The notes under the pieces: generated by a model
Database searches by the model: none
What the model saw: the letters and a program-made list of their open reading frames with translations, nothing else
Told to the model about the DNA's origin: nothing
Assembly (NCBI GenBank): GCA_963765815.1
Contig: CAVXXT010000005.1
Span: 154,458 to 218,457 of the forward strand
DNA from: DATLNF01 sp963765815
GTDB lineage: Bacteria > Actinomycetota > Actinomycetes > BP-191
Direction: 5' to 3'
DNA: 64,000 nucleotides
In this document: positions 15,256-25,176 of the stretch, in pieces
Layout: each line of letters opens with the position of its first letter
How positions within the stretch are numbered: position 1 is the first letter of the stretch
Position numbers and translations under genes: made by a program

Positions 15256-16520
15256 GGGCCAAGATCCTGGCGGTCGGCACCGAGCTGCTGCTCGGCGACA
15301 TCGTCAACAGCAACGCGGCCTGGCTCGGCCAGCAGCTCGCCGAGAACGGCATCGACATCGCGACGTCGGTCGTCGTCGGCGACAACGTCGAGCGCATCGC
15401 CGACGCCGTGCGATCGGCGATGTCGCGGGCGGACGCGCTGGTCGTCACCGGCGGCATCGGCCCGACGCAGGACGACCTGACCCGCGAGGGGCTGGCGCTG
15501 GCGGCCGGCGTACCGCTGGTGCGCAACGCCAACCTGGAGGCCGGGCTGCGCGCGCGGTTCGAGGCGCTGCGCCGCGACGTGCCGGAGATGAACTACCGGC
15601 AGGCCGACCAGCCGAAGGGCGCGACCGCGCTGCCCAACCCGCGCGGGTCGGCGCCGGGCCTGCGGTTCGAGCTGCTCGGCGGGGTCGCCTACGCGATGCC
15701 GGGCGTCCCGCACGAGATGCGGGTGATGTTCGCCGAGTCGGTGCTGCCCGACCTGGTCGCGGCTGCGGGGGAGCGGCAGGTGCTCGTGCATCGCGTGCTG
15801 CGCACCGCGGGCATGTGGGAGTCGGCGGTCGCCGCCGCGCTGGCCGAGCAGGTCGAGCGCCTCGAGGCCGCGCCGTCCGAAACAGGCAGGGGCGTGACGG
15901 TCGCGTTCCTCGCCAGCGGTGGTCAGACCCGCGTGCGGCTCACCGCCAAGGCGGCGGACCGCGAGACCGCGCTGGCGGCGATCGCGCCGGAGGAGGCGCT
16001 GGCCCGGGCGGCGCTCGGCACCGGCTGCTACGGCGCGGACGAGGACACGCTCGAAGACGTCGTGCTGCAGCTGCTCCGCGACCGGGACGAGACGGTGGCC
16101 GTCGCGGAGTCGCTCACCGGCGGGCTGCTCGGCGCGACGCTGAGCGCACCCGCCGGCGCGAGCGACGTCTACCGTGGCGGCGTGTCGGCGTACGCGACAG
16201 AGCTCAAGGCTGACCTGCTGGGCGTGTCTCGCGACGTCATCGAGCGCGACGGGGCGGTGTCCGACGAGACAGCACGGCAGATGGCGATCGGCGCGCGGGA
16301 GCGGTGCGGGTCGACGTACGGGCTGTCGTTGACAGGAGTCGCTGGGCCGAGCGAGCAGGAGGGCAAGCCGGTGGGGCAGGTGCACGTCGGGCTGGCCTGG
16401 CCCGAGGGCGCGTGGGCGCGCACCCTGAAGCTGCCCGGTGACCGGCCGCTGATCCGCACCTACGCGTGCGTCACGGCGATGAACCTGCTGCGGCTGCACC
16501 TGCTCGGGGCGACGTCATGA
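15252..16520 (+). CDS. cinA: CinA family protein (nicotinamide-nucleotide amidase domain)
   Basis: CinA proteins salvage pyridine nucleotides: the N-terminal COG1058 domain hydrolyses ADP-ribose and the C-terminal domain deamidates nicotinamide mononucleotide. The N-terminal half shows VGTELLLGDIVNSNA, TGGIGPTQDD and MPGVPHEM; the C-terminal half shows VAVAESLTGGLLGATLS (catalytic Ser), GGVSAYATELKADLLGV and LTGVAGPSEQEGKPVGQVHV. At 422 residues it is a full two-domain protein. The GTG start at 15252 overlaps the pgsA stop (GTGA). The stop overlaps the next ATG. A full-length CinA beside pgsA and a ClgR-type regulator is usual in this part of actinobacterial genomes. Confidence 0.95.
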   Translation: MRAKILAVGTELLLGDIVNSNAAWLGQQLAENGIDIATSVVVGDNVERIADAVRSAMSRADALVVTGGIGPTQDDLTREGLALAAGVPLVRNANLEAGLRARFEALRRDVPEMNYRQADQPKGATALPNPRGSAPGLRFELLGGVAYAMPGVPHEMRVMFAESVLPDLVAAAGERQVLVHRVLRTAGMWESAVAAALAEQVERLEAAPSETGRGVTVAFLASGGQTRVRLTAKAADRETALAAIAPEEALARAALGTGCYGADEDTLEDVVLQLLRDRDETVAVAESLTGGLLGATLSAPAGASDVYRGGVSAYATELKADLLGVSRDVIERDGAVSDETARQMAIGARERCGSTYGLSLTGVAGPSEQEGKPVGQVHVGLAWPEGAWARTLKLPGDRPLIRTYACVTAMNLLRLHLLGATS

Positions 16521-17236
16521 GCCGCACCGACGACGCCGCGCTGCTGGCTCGCCTGCTCGTCGACGAGTCGGCGTTCTTCGCGCGGTTCCAGCCGATCGTC
16601 GACCTGCACACGCGGTCGGTGCGGGCGCACGCGAGCTCGCTGCACGCGCGCGTCGACGACGGCGAGATGGCGCCGCTGGACATCTTCGAAGCCGCGCCGG
16701 ACGACGCGACCGCCGCCCGGCTGGATCTGCTCGGCCGCACCGTCGCGATCCGCGACGCGGCCGGCTGGATCGGCGGGGACCTGCTCTTCGTCCGGCTGCT
16801 GCCGGAGATGCTCGCCTCGCCGACGCTGGCGCTCGACCGGATCATCGAGTCGATGGCCGCGGCGAAGGTCGGCCTGCGCCAGCTGGTGATCGAGGTGCAG
16901 CTCGCGCACGGCCGCGAGGTGCTCGGTCACCTCGCCCGGGTCGTGACGCGCTGTCGTGGCGCCGGGTTGCCGGTTGCCGTGGCGTACGCCGAGGACGCCG
17001 TGGACATCCGCGACACGATCTCCCTGCTCGCCCCGGACTACATCAAGCTCGACCGCGCGCTGGTCTACGTGCCCGGCCCGGAGGCGGCGGCGGCGGTGGC
17101 CGCGGCGCACCAGGTGGGAGCGACGGTGGTGGCCTTCGCGCTCGAGACGGCGGAGCAGGTGAAGGCCGCGCGCGACCGGGGCGCCGACTGGGGACAGGGC
17201 TTCTATCTCGGCCGTCCGCAGCTCCCTCCGGCGTAG
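16517..17236 (+). CDS. Degenerate EAL-domain protein
   Basis: The ATG overlaps the cinA stop (ATGA). The 239-residue protein has the EAL fold outline: FARFQPIVDLHTRSVRAH at the start, YIKLDRALVYV in the middle and a terminal GQGFYLGRPQLP, exactly where EAL phosphodiesterases have their PQxx, KxD and GxGxxFxxP motifs. The catalytic motifs are gone: EAL is replaced by HASSLHA (residues 38-44) and DDFGTG by AYAEDAVD. It should therefore not hydrolyse c-di-GMP, but could bind it or a partner protein. Its coupling to cinA and closeness to the ClgR-like regulator are notable. Most probably a signalling or scaffolding protein. Confidence 0.8.
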   Translation: MSRTDDAALLARLLVDESAFFARFQPIVDLHTRSVRAHASSLHARVDDGEMAPLDIFEAAPDDATAARLDLLGRTVAIRDAAGWIGGDLLFVRLLPEMLASPTLALDRIIESMAAAKVGLRQLVIEVQLAHGREVLGHLARVVTRCRGAGLPVAVAYAEDAVDIRDTISLLAPDYIKLDRALVYVPGPEAAAAVAAAHQVGATVVAFALETAEQVKAARDRGADWGQGFYLGRPQLPPA

Positions 17237-17245
17237 GGTGGTCAC

Positions 17246-17659
17246 ATGCCGACGACGACTCCGCACCGCTCCGTGACCGCTTCCACCCGACCGGGCGCGA
17301 GCACGCTCCTGCGGCGTCACCTCGGTGAGGCGCTGCGCCGCCGGCGCGAGGCGCAGCAGCGCACCTTGCACGACGTCGCGGCCGACGCGGGCGTGTCCCT
17401 CGGCTACCTCTCCGAGGTGGAGCGCGGGGTCAAGGAGGCGTCCAGCGAGCTGCTGTCGGCGATCTGCCGCGCGCTCGGCGCGCCGCTGTCGGAAGTGCTG
17501 GCGGAGACCGCCGACGCGCTCTACCGGCTCGAGGTCGCGACGTCGGGTGTGCCGTCCGTCGTCGCCGTCGGCCTCGTCCCGGTGACCACAGCGCCGTCGT
17601 ACGACGAGGCTTCCCGGTCGCCCGACGGCCCCACCTGCGGGTCCGCGCGCGCGGCTTGA
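17246..17659 (+). CDS. clgR: ClgR-like HTH transcriptional regulator with Ala-Ala C-terminus
   Basis: The 137-residue protein has an XRE-type helix-turn-helix: LGEALRRRREAQQRTLHDVA, then GVSLGYLSEVERGVKEASSE, the wording typical of ClgR/PopR, which activates clp protease and other proteostasis genes in actinobacteria. The C-terminus is SARAA. In Streptomyces, ClgR ends in alanines that mark it for ClpP degradation, so the same degron is plausible here. The placement after pgsA/cinA and upstream of recA matches mycobacterial synteny (pgsA3-clgR). The ATG at 17246 lies 10 bp after the preceding stop. The start and HTH are firm; the regulon is inferred from the family. Confidence 0.85.
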   Translation: MPTTTPHRSVTASTRPGASTLLRRHLGEALRRRREAQQRTLHDVAADAGVSLGYLSEVERGVKEASSELLSAICRALGAPLSEVLAETADALYRLEVATSGVPSVVAVGLVPVTTAPSYDEASRSPDGPTCGSARAA

Positions 17660-17682
17660 CAGATCTGCCGTCGTCGGTCGCG

Positions 17683-17701
17683 CGAAGTGCGACTTGACCG
17701 C
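17683..17701. promoter_or_regulatory. Candidate operator before the TetR gene
   Basis: GTCGC and GCGAC flank a 7-base spacer in the 116-bp gap between the ClgR-like and TetR genes, next to a TTGACC that could be a -35 element. TetR or ClgR-type regulators bind palindromes of this kind; assignment is speculative. Confidence 0.25.
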
Positions 17702-17775
17702 GCTGGTCACCGTCTGGGATGAACTCCGGAGCATTCTTCGTCCACCTCAGCCATCCACTCGTTGAAGGCAGCCGC

Positions 17776-18462
17776 ATGCCCGTCGATCCCGCTCAGCCCG
17801 CCGCGACTGCAGGGGGTCGGACGCGCGCCGGCAACGGGATGTCGCGGGCCCGCGCGGGGATCCTCGGCGGGGCCGCGAGCTGCGTCGCTCGCTACGGCAC
17901 GCGCAAGACGACGATGGGCGACATCGCGCGCGAAGGCGGCGTGGCCAAGGCGACGCTCTACAACCACTTCCGCACCAAGGACGACGTCCTCGCCGCGCTC
18001 CTCGCGTCGCAGGTCGACGAGCTGGTCGGCCGGCTCGACGGCATCGGCGGTCAGCCCGGCAGCGCGCCGACGCTGACCACCGCGCTGGCCACCGCGGCGA
18101 CGTTCGTGTCGGAGCACCCGGTGCTGCGCCACCTCGCCGTCGCCGAGCCGGCGCTGGTCGCGTCACTCATCACGCCGGGCGCCGGCGAACTCTGGCAGCG
18201 CGCGCGGATGGTGACGCGCGAGCGGGTCTCCCTGGCGCAGGCCGCGGGGTCGCTGCACGCGCGGCACGACACCGAGTCCCTGGTCGACGCGTCGCTGCGC
18301 TGGGTCGTCTCCCACGCCCTCTGGCCGGCGAGCGAGACCTCCGTGCAGGAGTCCGCCCACCGCCTCGTCGGCGGCTTCGTCGCCGAACCCCTCTCGTCCA
18401 GCTCGGCCGAGTCCGGTGAGCTCCGCGACGAAGGTGATGTGCCGAGCTTCCGCACCGCCTGA
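17776..18462 (+). CDS. TetR/AcrR family regulator
   Basis: The 228-residue protein has an N-terminal TetR helix-turn-helix: ARAGILGGAASCVARYGTRK, TTMGDIAREGGVAKATLYNH and FRTKDDVLAALL, about residues 30-80. The ligand-binding part (80-205) is helical and has no recognisable ligand signature. I use the ATG at 17776 behind GAAGG; an alternative ATG at 17719 would add 19 residues. It stands alone after the ClgR-like gene and converges on the minus-strand nei-like gene, so its target is not evident. A palindrome just upstream could be its own operator. Confidence 0.88.
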   Translation: MPVDPAQPAATAGGRTRAGNGMSRARAGILGGAASCVARYGTRKTTMGDIAREGGVAKATLYNHFRTKDDVLAALLASQVDELVGRLDGIGGQPGSAPTLTTALATAATFVSEHPVLRHLAVAEPALVASLITPGAGELWQRARMVTRERVSLAQAAGSLHARHDTESLVDASLRWVVSHALWPASETSVQESAHRLVGGFVAEPLSSSSAESGELRDEGDVPSFRTA

Positions 18463-18474
18463 CCCCTCTACGAC

Positions 18475-19275
18475 CTAGTTCGGGGCGGGCTGGCAGGACG
18501 GGCACCAGTAGGTGATCCGGCTCATCGTCGGCTGCGCTAGCTCGACCTGATCCTCGCGGCGGATCGGCGTACCGCACCGGCGACAGGGTTGGCCCTCGCG
18601 CTCGAAGACGTACGCCGTCCGTCCGGGACGCGTGTCGCCGGTGGTCACCTGGACCCAGCGGATCTTGTTGGCCTCGAGCAGCCGCTGGGCGAGTACGACG
18701 ACGGCGCGCAGGTCGGGCACGTCGGCGACGCGGGTCCACGGGTTGACCCCGCGCAGGTAGAGCACCTCGGCCTTGTAGAGGTTGCCGATGCCGGCCAGGT
18801 TGCGCTGGTCGAGCAGCGCGGGACCGATCTCGCGATCGGGCTGCGCCGCGATCCGGCGTACCGCCTCGTCGGGGTCCCAGTCAGGGCCGAGCAGGTCGGG
18901 CCCGAGGTGGCCGACGACGGTGTCCTCGTCGTCGGTCGACAGCAGGTCGACGACCGGCATGCGGTAGCCGACCGCGACCCAGTCGGCGTTGCCGAGGACG
19001 ACGCGCACCTGGTGCGCCGCGCCGCCGGCCCAGCGCTGCCCGGGACGGTGCAGCCGCCAGGTGCCGTCCATCCGGAAGTGCGTGTGCAGCGTCGTGCCGC
19101 CCTCGATCCGGGTGAGCATGTGCTTGCCACGGCTGACGACGTCGAGCACGGCGTGACCGGTGAGGTCTGCGGTCGCGAGTGACGGGACGCGGAAGTCGGT
19201 GACGGTCAGCACTCGGCCGGCCAGCGCTTCGCGCTGCTTCGTCGCGGACAGCCAGACGGTGTCGCCCTCAGGCAC
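18475..19275 (-). CDS. Fpg/Nei family DNA glycosylase (Nei2-like)
   Basis: The GTG start gives a protein that opens with PEGDT, the catalytic Pro and Glu that follow the initiator residue in Fpg/Nei glycosylases-AP lyases. A conserved Lys appears in SRGKHMLT, the helix-two-turn-helix in LLDQRNLAGIGNLYKAEVLY, and a C-terminal zinc finger in CRRCGTPIRRED ... YWCPSCQ. These enzymes excise oxidised bases and nick the strand. PEGDT with TVWLSA is typical of the actinobacterial Nei2 branch. Length 266 is normal. The start overlaps the end of the upstream methyltransferase by 8 bases, and lhr lies just before that, so glycosylase-methyltransferase-helicase form a compact repair-linked run on this strand. 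Confidence 0.93.
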   Translation of the reverse strand: MPEGDTVWLSATKQREALAGRVLTVTDFRVPSLATADLTGHAVLDVVSRGKHMLTRIEGGTTLHTHFRMDGTWRLHRPGQRWAGGAAHQVRVVLGNADWVAVGYRMPVVDLLSTDDEDTVVGHLGPDLLGPDWDPDEAVRRIAAQPDREIGPALLDQRNLAGIGNLYKAEVLYLRGVNPWTRVADVPDLRAVVVLAQRLLEANKIRWVQVTTGDTRPGRTAYVFEREGQPCRRCGTPIRREDQVELAQPTMSRITYWCPSCQPAPN

Positions 19276-19882
19276 GCGCCCGGACCAGGTGCCATCGCCG
19301 GTGGCTCTCGCGCGCGCCGACGTGCTCGACCCGCCAGCCGGCGTCGTGCAGCGCGTCGACCAGCTCGTCGCGGGTGCGGTGCACGAACCAACGACGCCGA
19401 TCCGGCTCACCCTCGGGCGGCGGCGCGTAGGGCACCACCTCCCAGCCCTCGTCCTCGCCGTTGGACGTCGACAGCGCCAGCAGTCCGCCGCGGCGAGTGA
19501 CGCGGCGCCATTCGGCCAGCGTGGGGACCGTGTCCTCGCGAGGGACGTGGAGCAGTGACGCGGACGAGAAGACGGCGTCGGCCGATTCGTCGGCGAACGG
19601 CAGCCGGCGCAGGTCGGCCTGCACCCCGGGTACGCCGGCCTGCCGGGCGAGCTGGAGCATCGACGTCGACAGGTCGAGCCCGACGACGCGATAGCCGTCG
19701 CCCTGCATCACCCGCGCCTCGAAGCCGGGACCGCACCCGAGGTCGATGATCAGGCCGCCCGCGGCCGCGCCGACGAGGATCTCGTCGAGCCAGTCGCGGG
19801 AGCCGACGTCCTTGCGGCCGGTGTAGTCGTCGGCGATCTCGTCGTACGTCGCGCGCGTCGACTGGACCCGGTCCTCGGTCAT
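19268..19882 (-). CDS. Class I SAM-dependent methyltransferase
   Basis: The 204-residue protein has the Rossmann-fold motifs of small-molecule methyltransferases: DLGCGPGFEARVM (motif I), VVGLDLSTSMLQLAR (acidic loop), DLRRLPFADESADAVFSSAS (post I and motif II) and a WRRVTRRGGLLALSTS (motif III) region. The substrate is unknown. The ATG at 19880-19882 is used; an in-frame GTG at 19898-19900 would overlap the end of lhr by 8 bases. It sits between lhr and the Nei-like glycosylase with overlaps or tiny gaps on both sides, so the three genes are probably transcribed together. Confidence 0.88.
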   Translation of the reverse strand: MTEDRVQSTRATYDEIADDYTGRKDVGSRDWLDEILVGAAAGGLIIDLGCGPGFEARVMQGDGYRVVGLDLSTSMLQLARQAGVPGVQADLRRLPFADESADAVFSSASLLHVPREDTVPTLAEWRRVTRRGGLLALSTSNGEDEGWEVVPYAPPPEGEPDRRRWFVHRTRDELVDALHDAGWRVEHVGARESHRRWHLVRARA

Positions 19883-19892
19883 GCGCCCAGTC

Positions 19893-22800
19893 TCACGCAC
19901 GCAGCCTCAGTCCGCGCGGGGTGGGGCGGAAGCCGGCCGCCTCGAGCGCGGCACCAAGGGGAGTGGTGACGACCATCTCGCCATCGGCTCGCTCGACGGC
20001 GAGCTTGCCGAGGGAGCCGTCGCGGACGGCGAGGGCCAGGGCGTCGACCGCGGGCTGCAGTGCGTCGAGGTCCTCGGTCCAGGTGAGCAGCGTCTTGCCG
20101 CCGCGCTCGACGTAGAGGACGAGGGTGCCGTCGACCGCGACGACGAGCGCGCCCGCCTTGCGGCCCGGCCGGTGACCTTTCGCGTCACCGCCTGCGCTCC
20201 TCTCCGCACTGCCGTTGACGATGCGCTCGGGCCAGGGGAGCGCGGCGCCGAATGGGTTGGCGGGGTCGGTCGCCGCCAGCACCAGGGCGGGCGGGCCGGA
20301 CGGCGTACGACGGCGTACCGGCTGCGGCCCGCCGAGCCACAGGTCCTCGGGGGGCGCAGCCGGGGGAGTGGAGGCCGTCATCGCGCGCATGCGGTCGACG
20401 GCGCCGGGCATCGCGAACTGCGCGGCGCCCAACGTCTCGACGAAGTAGCCGCGGCGGCAGCGGCCGGACTCCTCGAACGCCTTGAGCACCGGGTAGACGC
20501 CGGCGAAGCCGCCGGGGATGCGCTCGGCCATGACGGCACCGCGGGTCACGATGCCGTGCCGGTCGAGCAGGATGTCGGCGAGCGCGTGCGCGCGACGAGT
20601 GGTGTCGGTCGACCGCTCGGGCAGCAGGCTCCAGCGGCCGGCCGCGATCGGCGGGCCGACCCGGCTGGGCATGGCGACACCACGGCGTCCGGCGCGGCCG
20701 GGGACCGGGCGTCGGCGGGTCGGCGTACGACCTCGGCCGAGCAGGGTGCGCACTGGGGCGAGGGTGTCGTTGGTGACGACGCCGGCCCAGACCAGGTCCC
20801 AGAGCGCGCGGACGAGCTCGACATCGTCAGTGCTGTCGACGCGGTCGGCGAGCGACCGGAAGAACAACGCGGCGCCGCCGTCGAGCGACTCGACTATCGA
20901 CGTCATCAGCGGCGTCATCGTGATGTCGGCGTCGACCGGCGGCAGCGTCAGGTCGGCGGTCTCGGCGAGGTGCAGCGCGACCCAGCCGTCGTCGCTCGGG
21001 AGCGCGCCGGCGCCGGCCCAGAGGACCTCGCCGCCGGCGCAGAACTCGTCGAGCATCGCCGGCGTGTAGTCGCTGACGCGGGCCGGCAGGATCAGCCGCT
21101 CCAGCGCGCTGGCCGGGACCGGCACGCCCTGCAGCTGCTCGATCGCGCGCATCAGCGCGTCGGTGCCGCGACCGGCCGAGGTGCCGATCGACTGCCAGGC
21201 GGGCAGGAAGCGCGCGAGCGCCTCGACCGGCGCGGGCTCGACCTCCTTGCGCAGCTTGGCCAGCGACCGGCGGCGCAGCGAGCGGAGCACCTCGGCGTCG
21301 CACCACTCGATGCCGGCGCCGCCGGGCCGGAACTCGCCCTGCACGACGCGACCGGTCGGGGACAGCCGCTGCAGCGTGCCGGTGACGACGGCGACGCCGA
21401 GGCCGAGCCGGGTGGCGACGTCGGCCGCGTGGAACGGGCCGTGGGTGCGCGCGTAGCGGCCGACGACGTCGCCGAGCGGGTCGGCCGCCGACTCGGCGAA
21501 CACCTCGGGCGCGCCCTGCGGCACAGGTACGCCGAGGGCGTCGCGCAGCCGGCCGACGTCCTCGACGGCGACCCAGCGCTCCTCGCCGGCGATGCGCACC
21601 CGGAACGCGCGGCGCTGCTCCTCGAGCTCGGCCAGCCAGCGCGGTGTGGCGCCGCGCTCGATCGCCTCGGCGGTGGTCAGGTCGCCGAGCCCGCGCAGCA
21701 GGTCGGTGACCCCGTCGACGTCGCGCGGGTGCCGCTCGAGGGTGAGCCGCTGCAGCTCGCGCTCGAGCTCGTCGAGGGCGTCGGCGTCGACCAGCTCGCG
21801 CAGCTCGGCCTGGCCGAGCAGCTCGGCCAGCAGCGCGCTGTCCAGCGACAGCGCCTGCGCGCGGCGCTCGGCGAGCGGGGCGTCGCCTTCGTACATGAAC
21901 GCGCCGACGTACCCGAAGAGCAGGGATGCGGGCGAACGGGCTCGGGCTCGGCGTCTCGACCTCGACCAGGCGCACCTTGCGCGACTGCACGTCGGCCATC
22001 AGGCCCTTGAGCCCGGGTACGTCGAAGACGTCCTGCAGCACCTCGCGCATCGTCTCCAGCACCACCGGGAAGCTGCCGAACTGCGACGCGACCTGCAGCA
22101 GCAGGGCGCTGCGCTGGCGCTGCTGCCACAGCGGGGTGCGCTTGCCGGGGTTGCGCTTGGGCAGCAGCAGCGCGCGCGCGGCGCACTCGCGGAAGCGCGA
22201 CGCGAAGAGGGATGAGCCGCCGACCTCGTCCTGGACGGCCTGCTCGACGTCCTCCGGGTCGAGCAGCACGACGCTCGCACTCGGCACCTCGTCGGCCTCC
22301 GGCAGGCGTACGACGATGCCGTCGTCGGAGTGCATTGACTGCACCTCGATGCCGAGCGACTCCCGCAGTCGCGCGGCCAGCGCCATCGCCCATGGGCCGT
22401 TGACCTGCGCGCCGAAGGGGGAGTGGACGCACAGGCGCCAGTCGCCGAGCTCGTCGCGGAACCGCTCGACCAGGATGGTCCGGTCGTCAGGGAGGTGGCC
22501 GGTCGCCTGGCGCTGCTCCTCGAGGTAGTCGACCAGGTTGCTCGCGGCCCACTCGTCGAGCCCGGCCTCCTGCGCTCTCGAGGTCGCGCCGGCCTTGTCG
22601 AGCGCGTTCATGTCGCGGAGGAACTTGCCCAGTGCGCGGCCCAGCTCGATCGGCCGGCCCGGCGCGTCGCCGTGCCAGAACGGCATCTTCCCGGGCTGTC
22701 CGGGCGCGGGGGAGACGAGCACCCGGTCGTGGGTGATCTCCTCGATCCGCCAGCTGCTGGAGCCGAGCAGGAATACGTCGCCGACGCGCGACTCGTAGAC

Positions 22801-24586
22801 CATCTCCTCGTCGAGCTCACCGACGCGTGATGCCTTCTCCCCGACCAGGAAGACGCCGAAGAGTCCGCGGTCGGGGATCGTGCCGCCGCTGGTGACGGCC
22901 AGCCGCTGTGCGCCGGCCCGCGGGGTCAGCGCGCCGGTGACGCGGTCCCAGACGATCCGCGGCCGCATCTCGGCGAAGTCGTCGCTGGGGAACCGGCCGG
23001 AGAGCATGTCCAGCGTCGCTTCCAGCGCGCTCTGCGGCAGCGTCGCGAACGGGGCGGCCCGGCGTACGACGTCGGCCAGCTCGTCGACGGTCCAGGTTTC
23101 CATCGCCACCATCGACACGACCTGCTGGGCCAGCACGTCGAGCGGGTTGCGGGGGTAGCGCATCGACTCGATCTCGCCGTCGCGCATCCGCTCGGCGATC
23201 ACCGCCGACGGGACGAGGTCGCCGCGGTACTTCGGGAAGAGCACGCCGCGGGAGATCGCGCCGACCTGGTGTCCCGCGCGGCCGACCCGCTGCAGGCCGG
23301 ACGCGACGGACGGGGGCGACTCGACCTGGATGACCAGGTCGACCGCGCCCATGTCGATGCCGAGCTCGAGGCTGCTGGTGGCGACCACCGCGGGCAGTCG
23401 GCCGGCCTTGAGCGCCTCCTCGATCAGGACCCGCTGCTCGCGGCTGACGCTGCCGTGGTGGGCGCGAGCGATCTCGCTCGGCGCGCCGGTGGCGCCCCGG
23501 CCGATGCCGGACTGCGCGAACGCGCTGCTCTCGCCCATGAGGTTCGGCGGCGTCAGCCCGAACCCGCCCCCTAGACTTTCGCGACCGGGTCGCGAAAGTT
23601 GCCTTCCCCGCACGGGCTGCGACCGGGTCGCGATTCGTGTCATCGGCGAGTGCCGCAGCCTCGTTCTGCTCGGCGGCGATCTCGTTGAGTCGGCTGCAGA
23701 GACGCTCGGCCAGCCGGCGCGAGTTGGCGAAGACGATGGTCGAGCGGTGCGCCCGGATCAGCTCGACGATGCGGTGCTCGACCGCCGGCCACATCGACCC
23801 GGCCGCGCCGGTCGGCGTCGCGCCGTCGGCGGTGAAGCCGCTGTCGGCGCCGACCGCGGTCATGTCCTCGACCGGTACGACGACGCTGAGCTCGATCGTC
23901 TTCGGCGACTTCGGGTTGACGACGGTGACGTCGCGCGCGCCGCCGAGGAACCGCGACACCTCGTCGAGGGGGCGCACCGTCGCCGACAGGCCGATGCGAC
24001 GGGCCGGCCTCTCCAGCAGCGCGTCGAGGCGCTCCAGGGACAGGGCGAGGTGCGCGCCGCGCTTGGTCGAGACCATCGCGTGGATCTCGTCGACGATGAC
24101 GGTGTCGACGTACCGCAGGGCTTCTCTCGCCTGAGACGTGAGGATGAGGAAGAGCGACTCCGGCGTGGTGATGAGGATGTCCGGCGGCCGGCCGGCGAAC
24201 CTCCGGCGCTCCTCGGCCGGGGTGTCGCCGGAGCGAACGCCGACCGTGACGTCGGGCTCCGGGAGACCGAGGCGCGCGGCGGCCTGGCGGATGCCGGCGA
24301 GCGGGGCGCGCAGGTTGCGCTCGACGTCGACGGCGAGGGCCTTGAGCGGCGAGACGTAGAGGACGCGCAACCGCTGCTTCGGCTCCGGCGGAGGAGCGGC
24401 GGCGAGCCGGTCGAGGGCGGAGAGGAACGCCGCGAGCGTCTTGCCGGAACCGGTGGGGGCCACGACGAGCGCGTCCTGATCCTTGGCGATCGCGGCCCAG
24501 GCGCCGGCCTGGGCCGGGGTCGGCGCGGCGAAGGACGACTCGAACCACGCGCGGGTCGCGGGTGCGAACGACGCGAGCGGGTCCAT
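19893..24586 (-). pseudogene. lhr: Lhr-type ATP-dependent helicase, two apparent frameshifts
   Basis: Read across two frame changes, this is an Lhr superfamily 2 helicase of about 1560 residues that unwinds DNA:RNA hybrids and belongs to the mycobacterial mutagen-response group. From the ATG at 24584-24586: Walker A APTGSGKT (about 43-50), VIVDEIHAM, GLSATVRPL, then ARAHHGSVSREQR, ATSSLELGIDMG and GLQRVGRAGHQ, and a long C-terminal winged-helix/beta-barrel region. Frame change one lies between about 23545 and 23650, around a perfect palindrome. Change two is at about 21927, where one extra base in GCATCCCTG breaks SLLFGYVGAFMYEGD. Everything else is intact, without internal stops in the proper frames. 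Either errors in the read or recent inactivation could explain this. Confidence 0.85.
23576..23631. repeat. Palindrome and repeated core inside lhr
   Basis: CTTTCGCGAC and GTCGCGAAAG form a perfect 10-bp inverted repeat with a 3-base loop (23576-23598), and the 13-base core GCGACCGGGTCGC recurs at 23619-23631. This lies in a region of lhr where the protein is not conserved and the reading frame changes, so it may be an inserted repeat element. Confidence 0.8.
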
Positions 24587-24726
24587 CGCTCGATTCTCCC
24601 TCGCCGGGCCGACAGGCGCTCCTCGAGAAAAAACAGATGACAGCGGTGTAACCCATGCCGCGCTACCGCGGTCGAACTGGTTGTACGGCGGATGCACCGC
24701 CGACAAACGCCTTCAAGGAGGCAGCT

Positions 24727-25062
24727 GTGTACGCGTTCGTCATCCTGATCGGCCTTGGTCTCGGCCTCGGCGTGGCAATGGGGATCCTCGACGAGCTCGT
24801 GCCCGTCAAGGCTCCGAAGGCGCTGACCCGCACCGTCGGCGCAGTCATCGCGATGGGTGGCGCGTGGGCGCTGAACTACTCGGTGTTCACCGCGTTCAAC
24901 CAGCCCCTGCGCGAGACGTGGATGCACCACGTCGCCACCGGTCTCGTCCTCGTCGGCGTCGCCGACGTGGTCCGCGAGGTCACGGCGTACGTCGGTGACC
25001 TGTCCCGCAAGACGGCCGACGAGGCCGCCGAGATCGAGCGGCGCATCCCCCGCGCTGCGTAA
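24727..25062 (+). CDS. Small membrane protein of unknown function
   Basis: AAGGAGG lies 6 bases before the GTG at 24727, which makes this start convincing. The 111-residue protein has two hydrophobic segments (YAFVILIGLGLGLGVAMGIL at the N-terminus and TVGAVIAMGGAWALNYSVF at about 38-56) and a third, weaker one (HHVATGLVLVGVADVV), then a charged C-terminus. Its promoter must lie in the 140-bp gap shared with the divergent lhr. A strong hairpin terminator follows at 25115-25150. I do not recognise a family. Confidence 0.75.
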   Translation: MYAFVILIGLGLGLGVAMGILDELVPVKAPKALTRTVGAVIAMGGAWALNYSVFTAFNQPLRETWMHHVATGLVLVGVADVVREVTAYVGDLSRKTADEAAEIERRIPRAA

Positions 25063-25114
25063 CACGCACTGCGCACCATCGAACCAGCGCCGCCGTGTAG
25101 GCGCCAGACAGTCC

Positions 25115-25150
25115 GCGACGCCCCCGGGATTTCCCCGCCGGGGGCGTCGC
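25115..25150. terminator. Hairpin terminator
   Basis: GCGACGCCCCCGG (25115-25127) and its exact complement CCGGGGGCGTCGC (25138-25150) form a perfect 13-bp stem with a 10-base loop, 52 bp after the membrane protein gene. There is no following T run, which is usual in high-GC actinobacteria. Confidence 0.85.
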
Positions 25151-25176
25151 GCTGTGTCCGGCTTAGGGTGGGCGGC

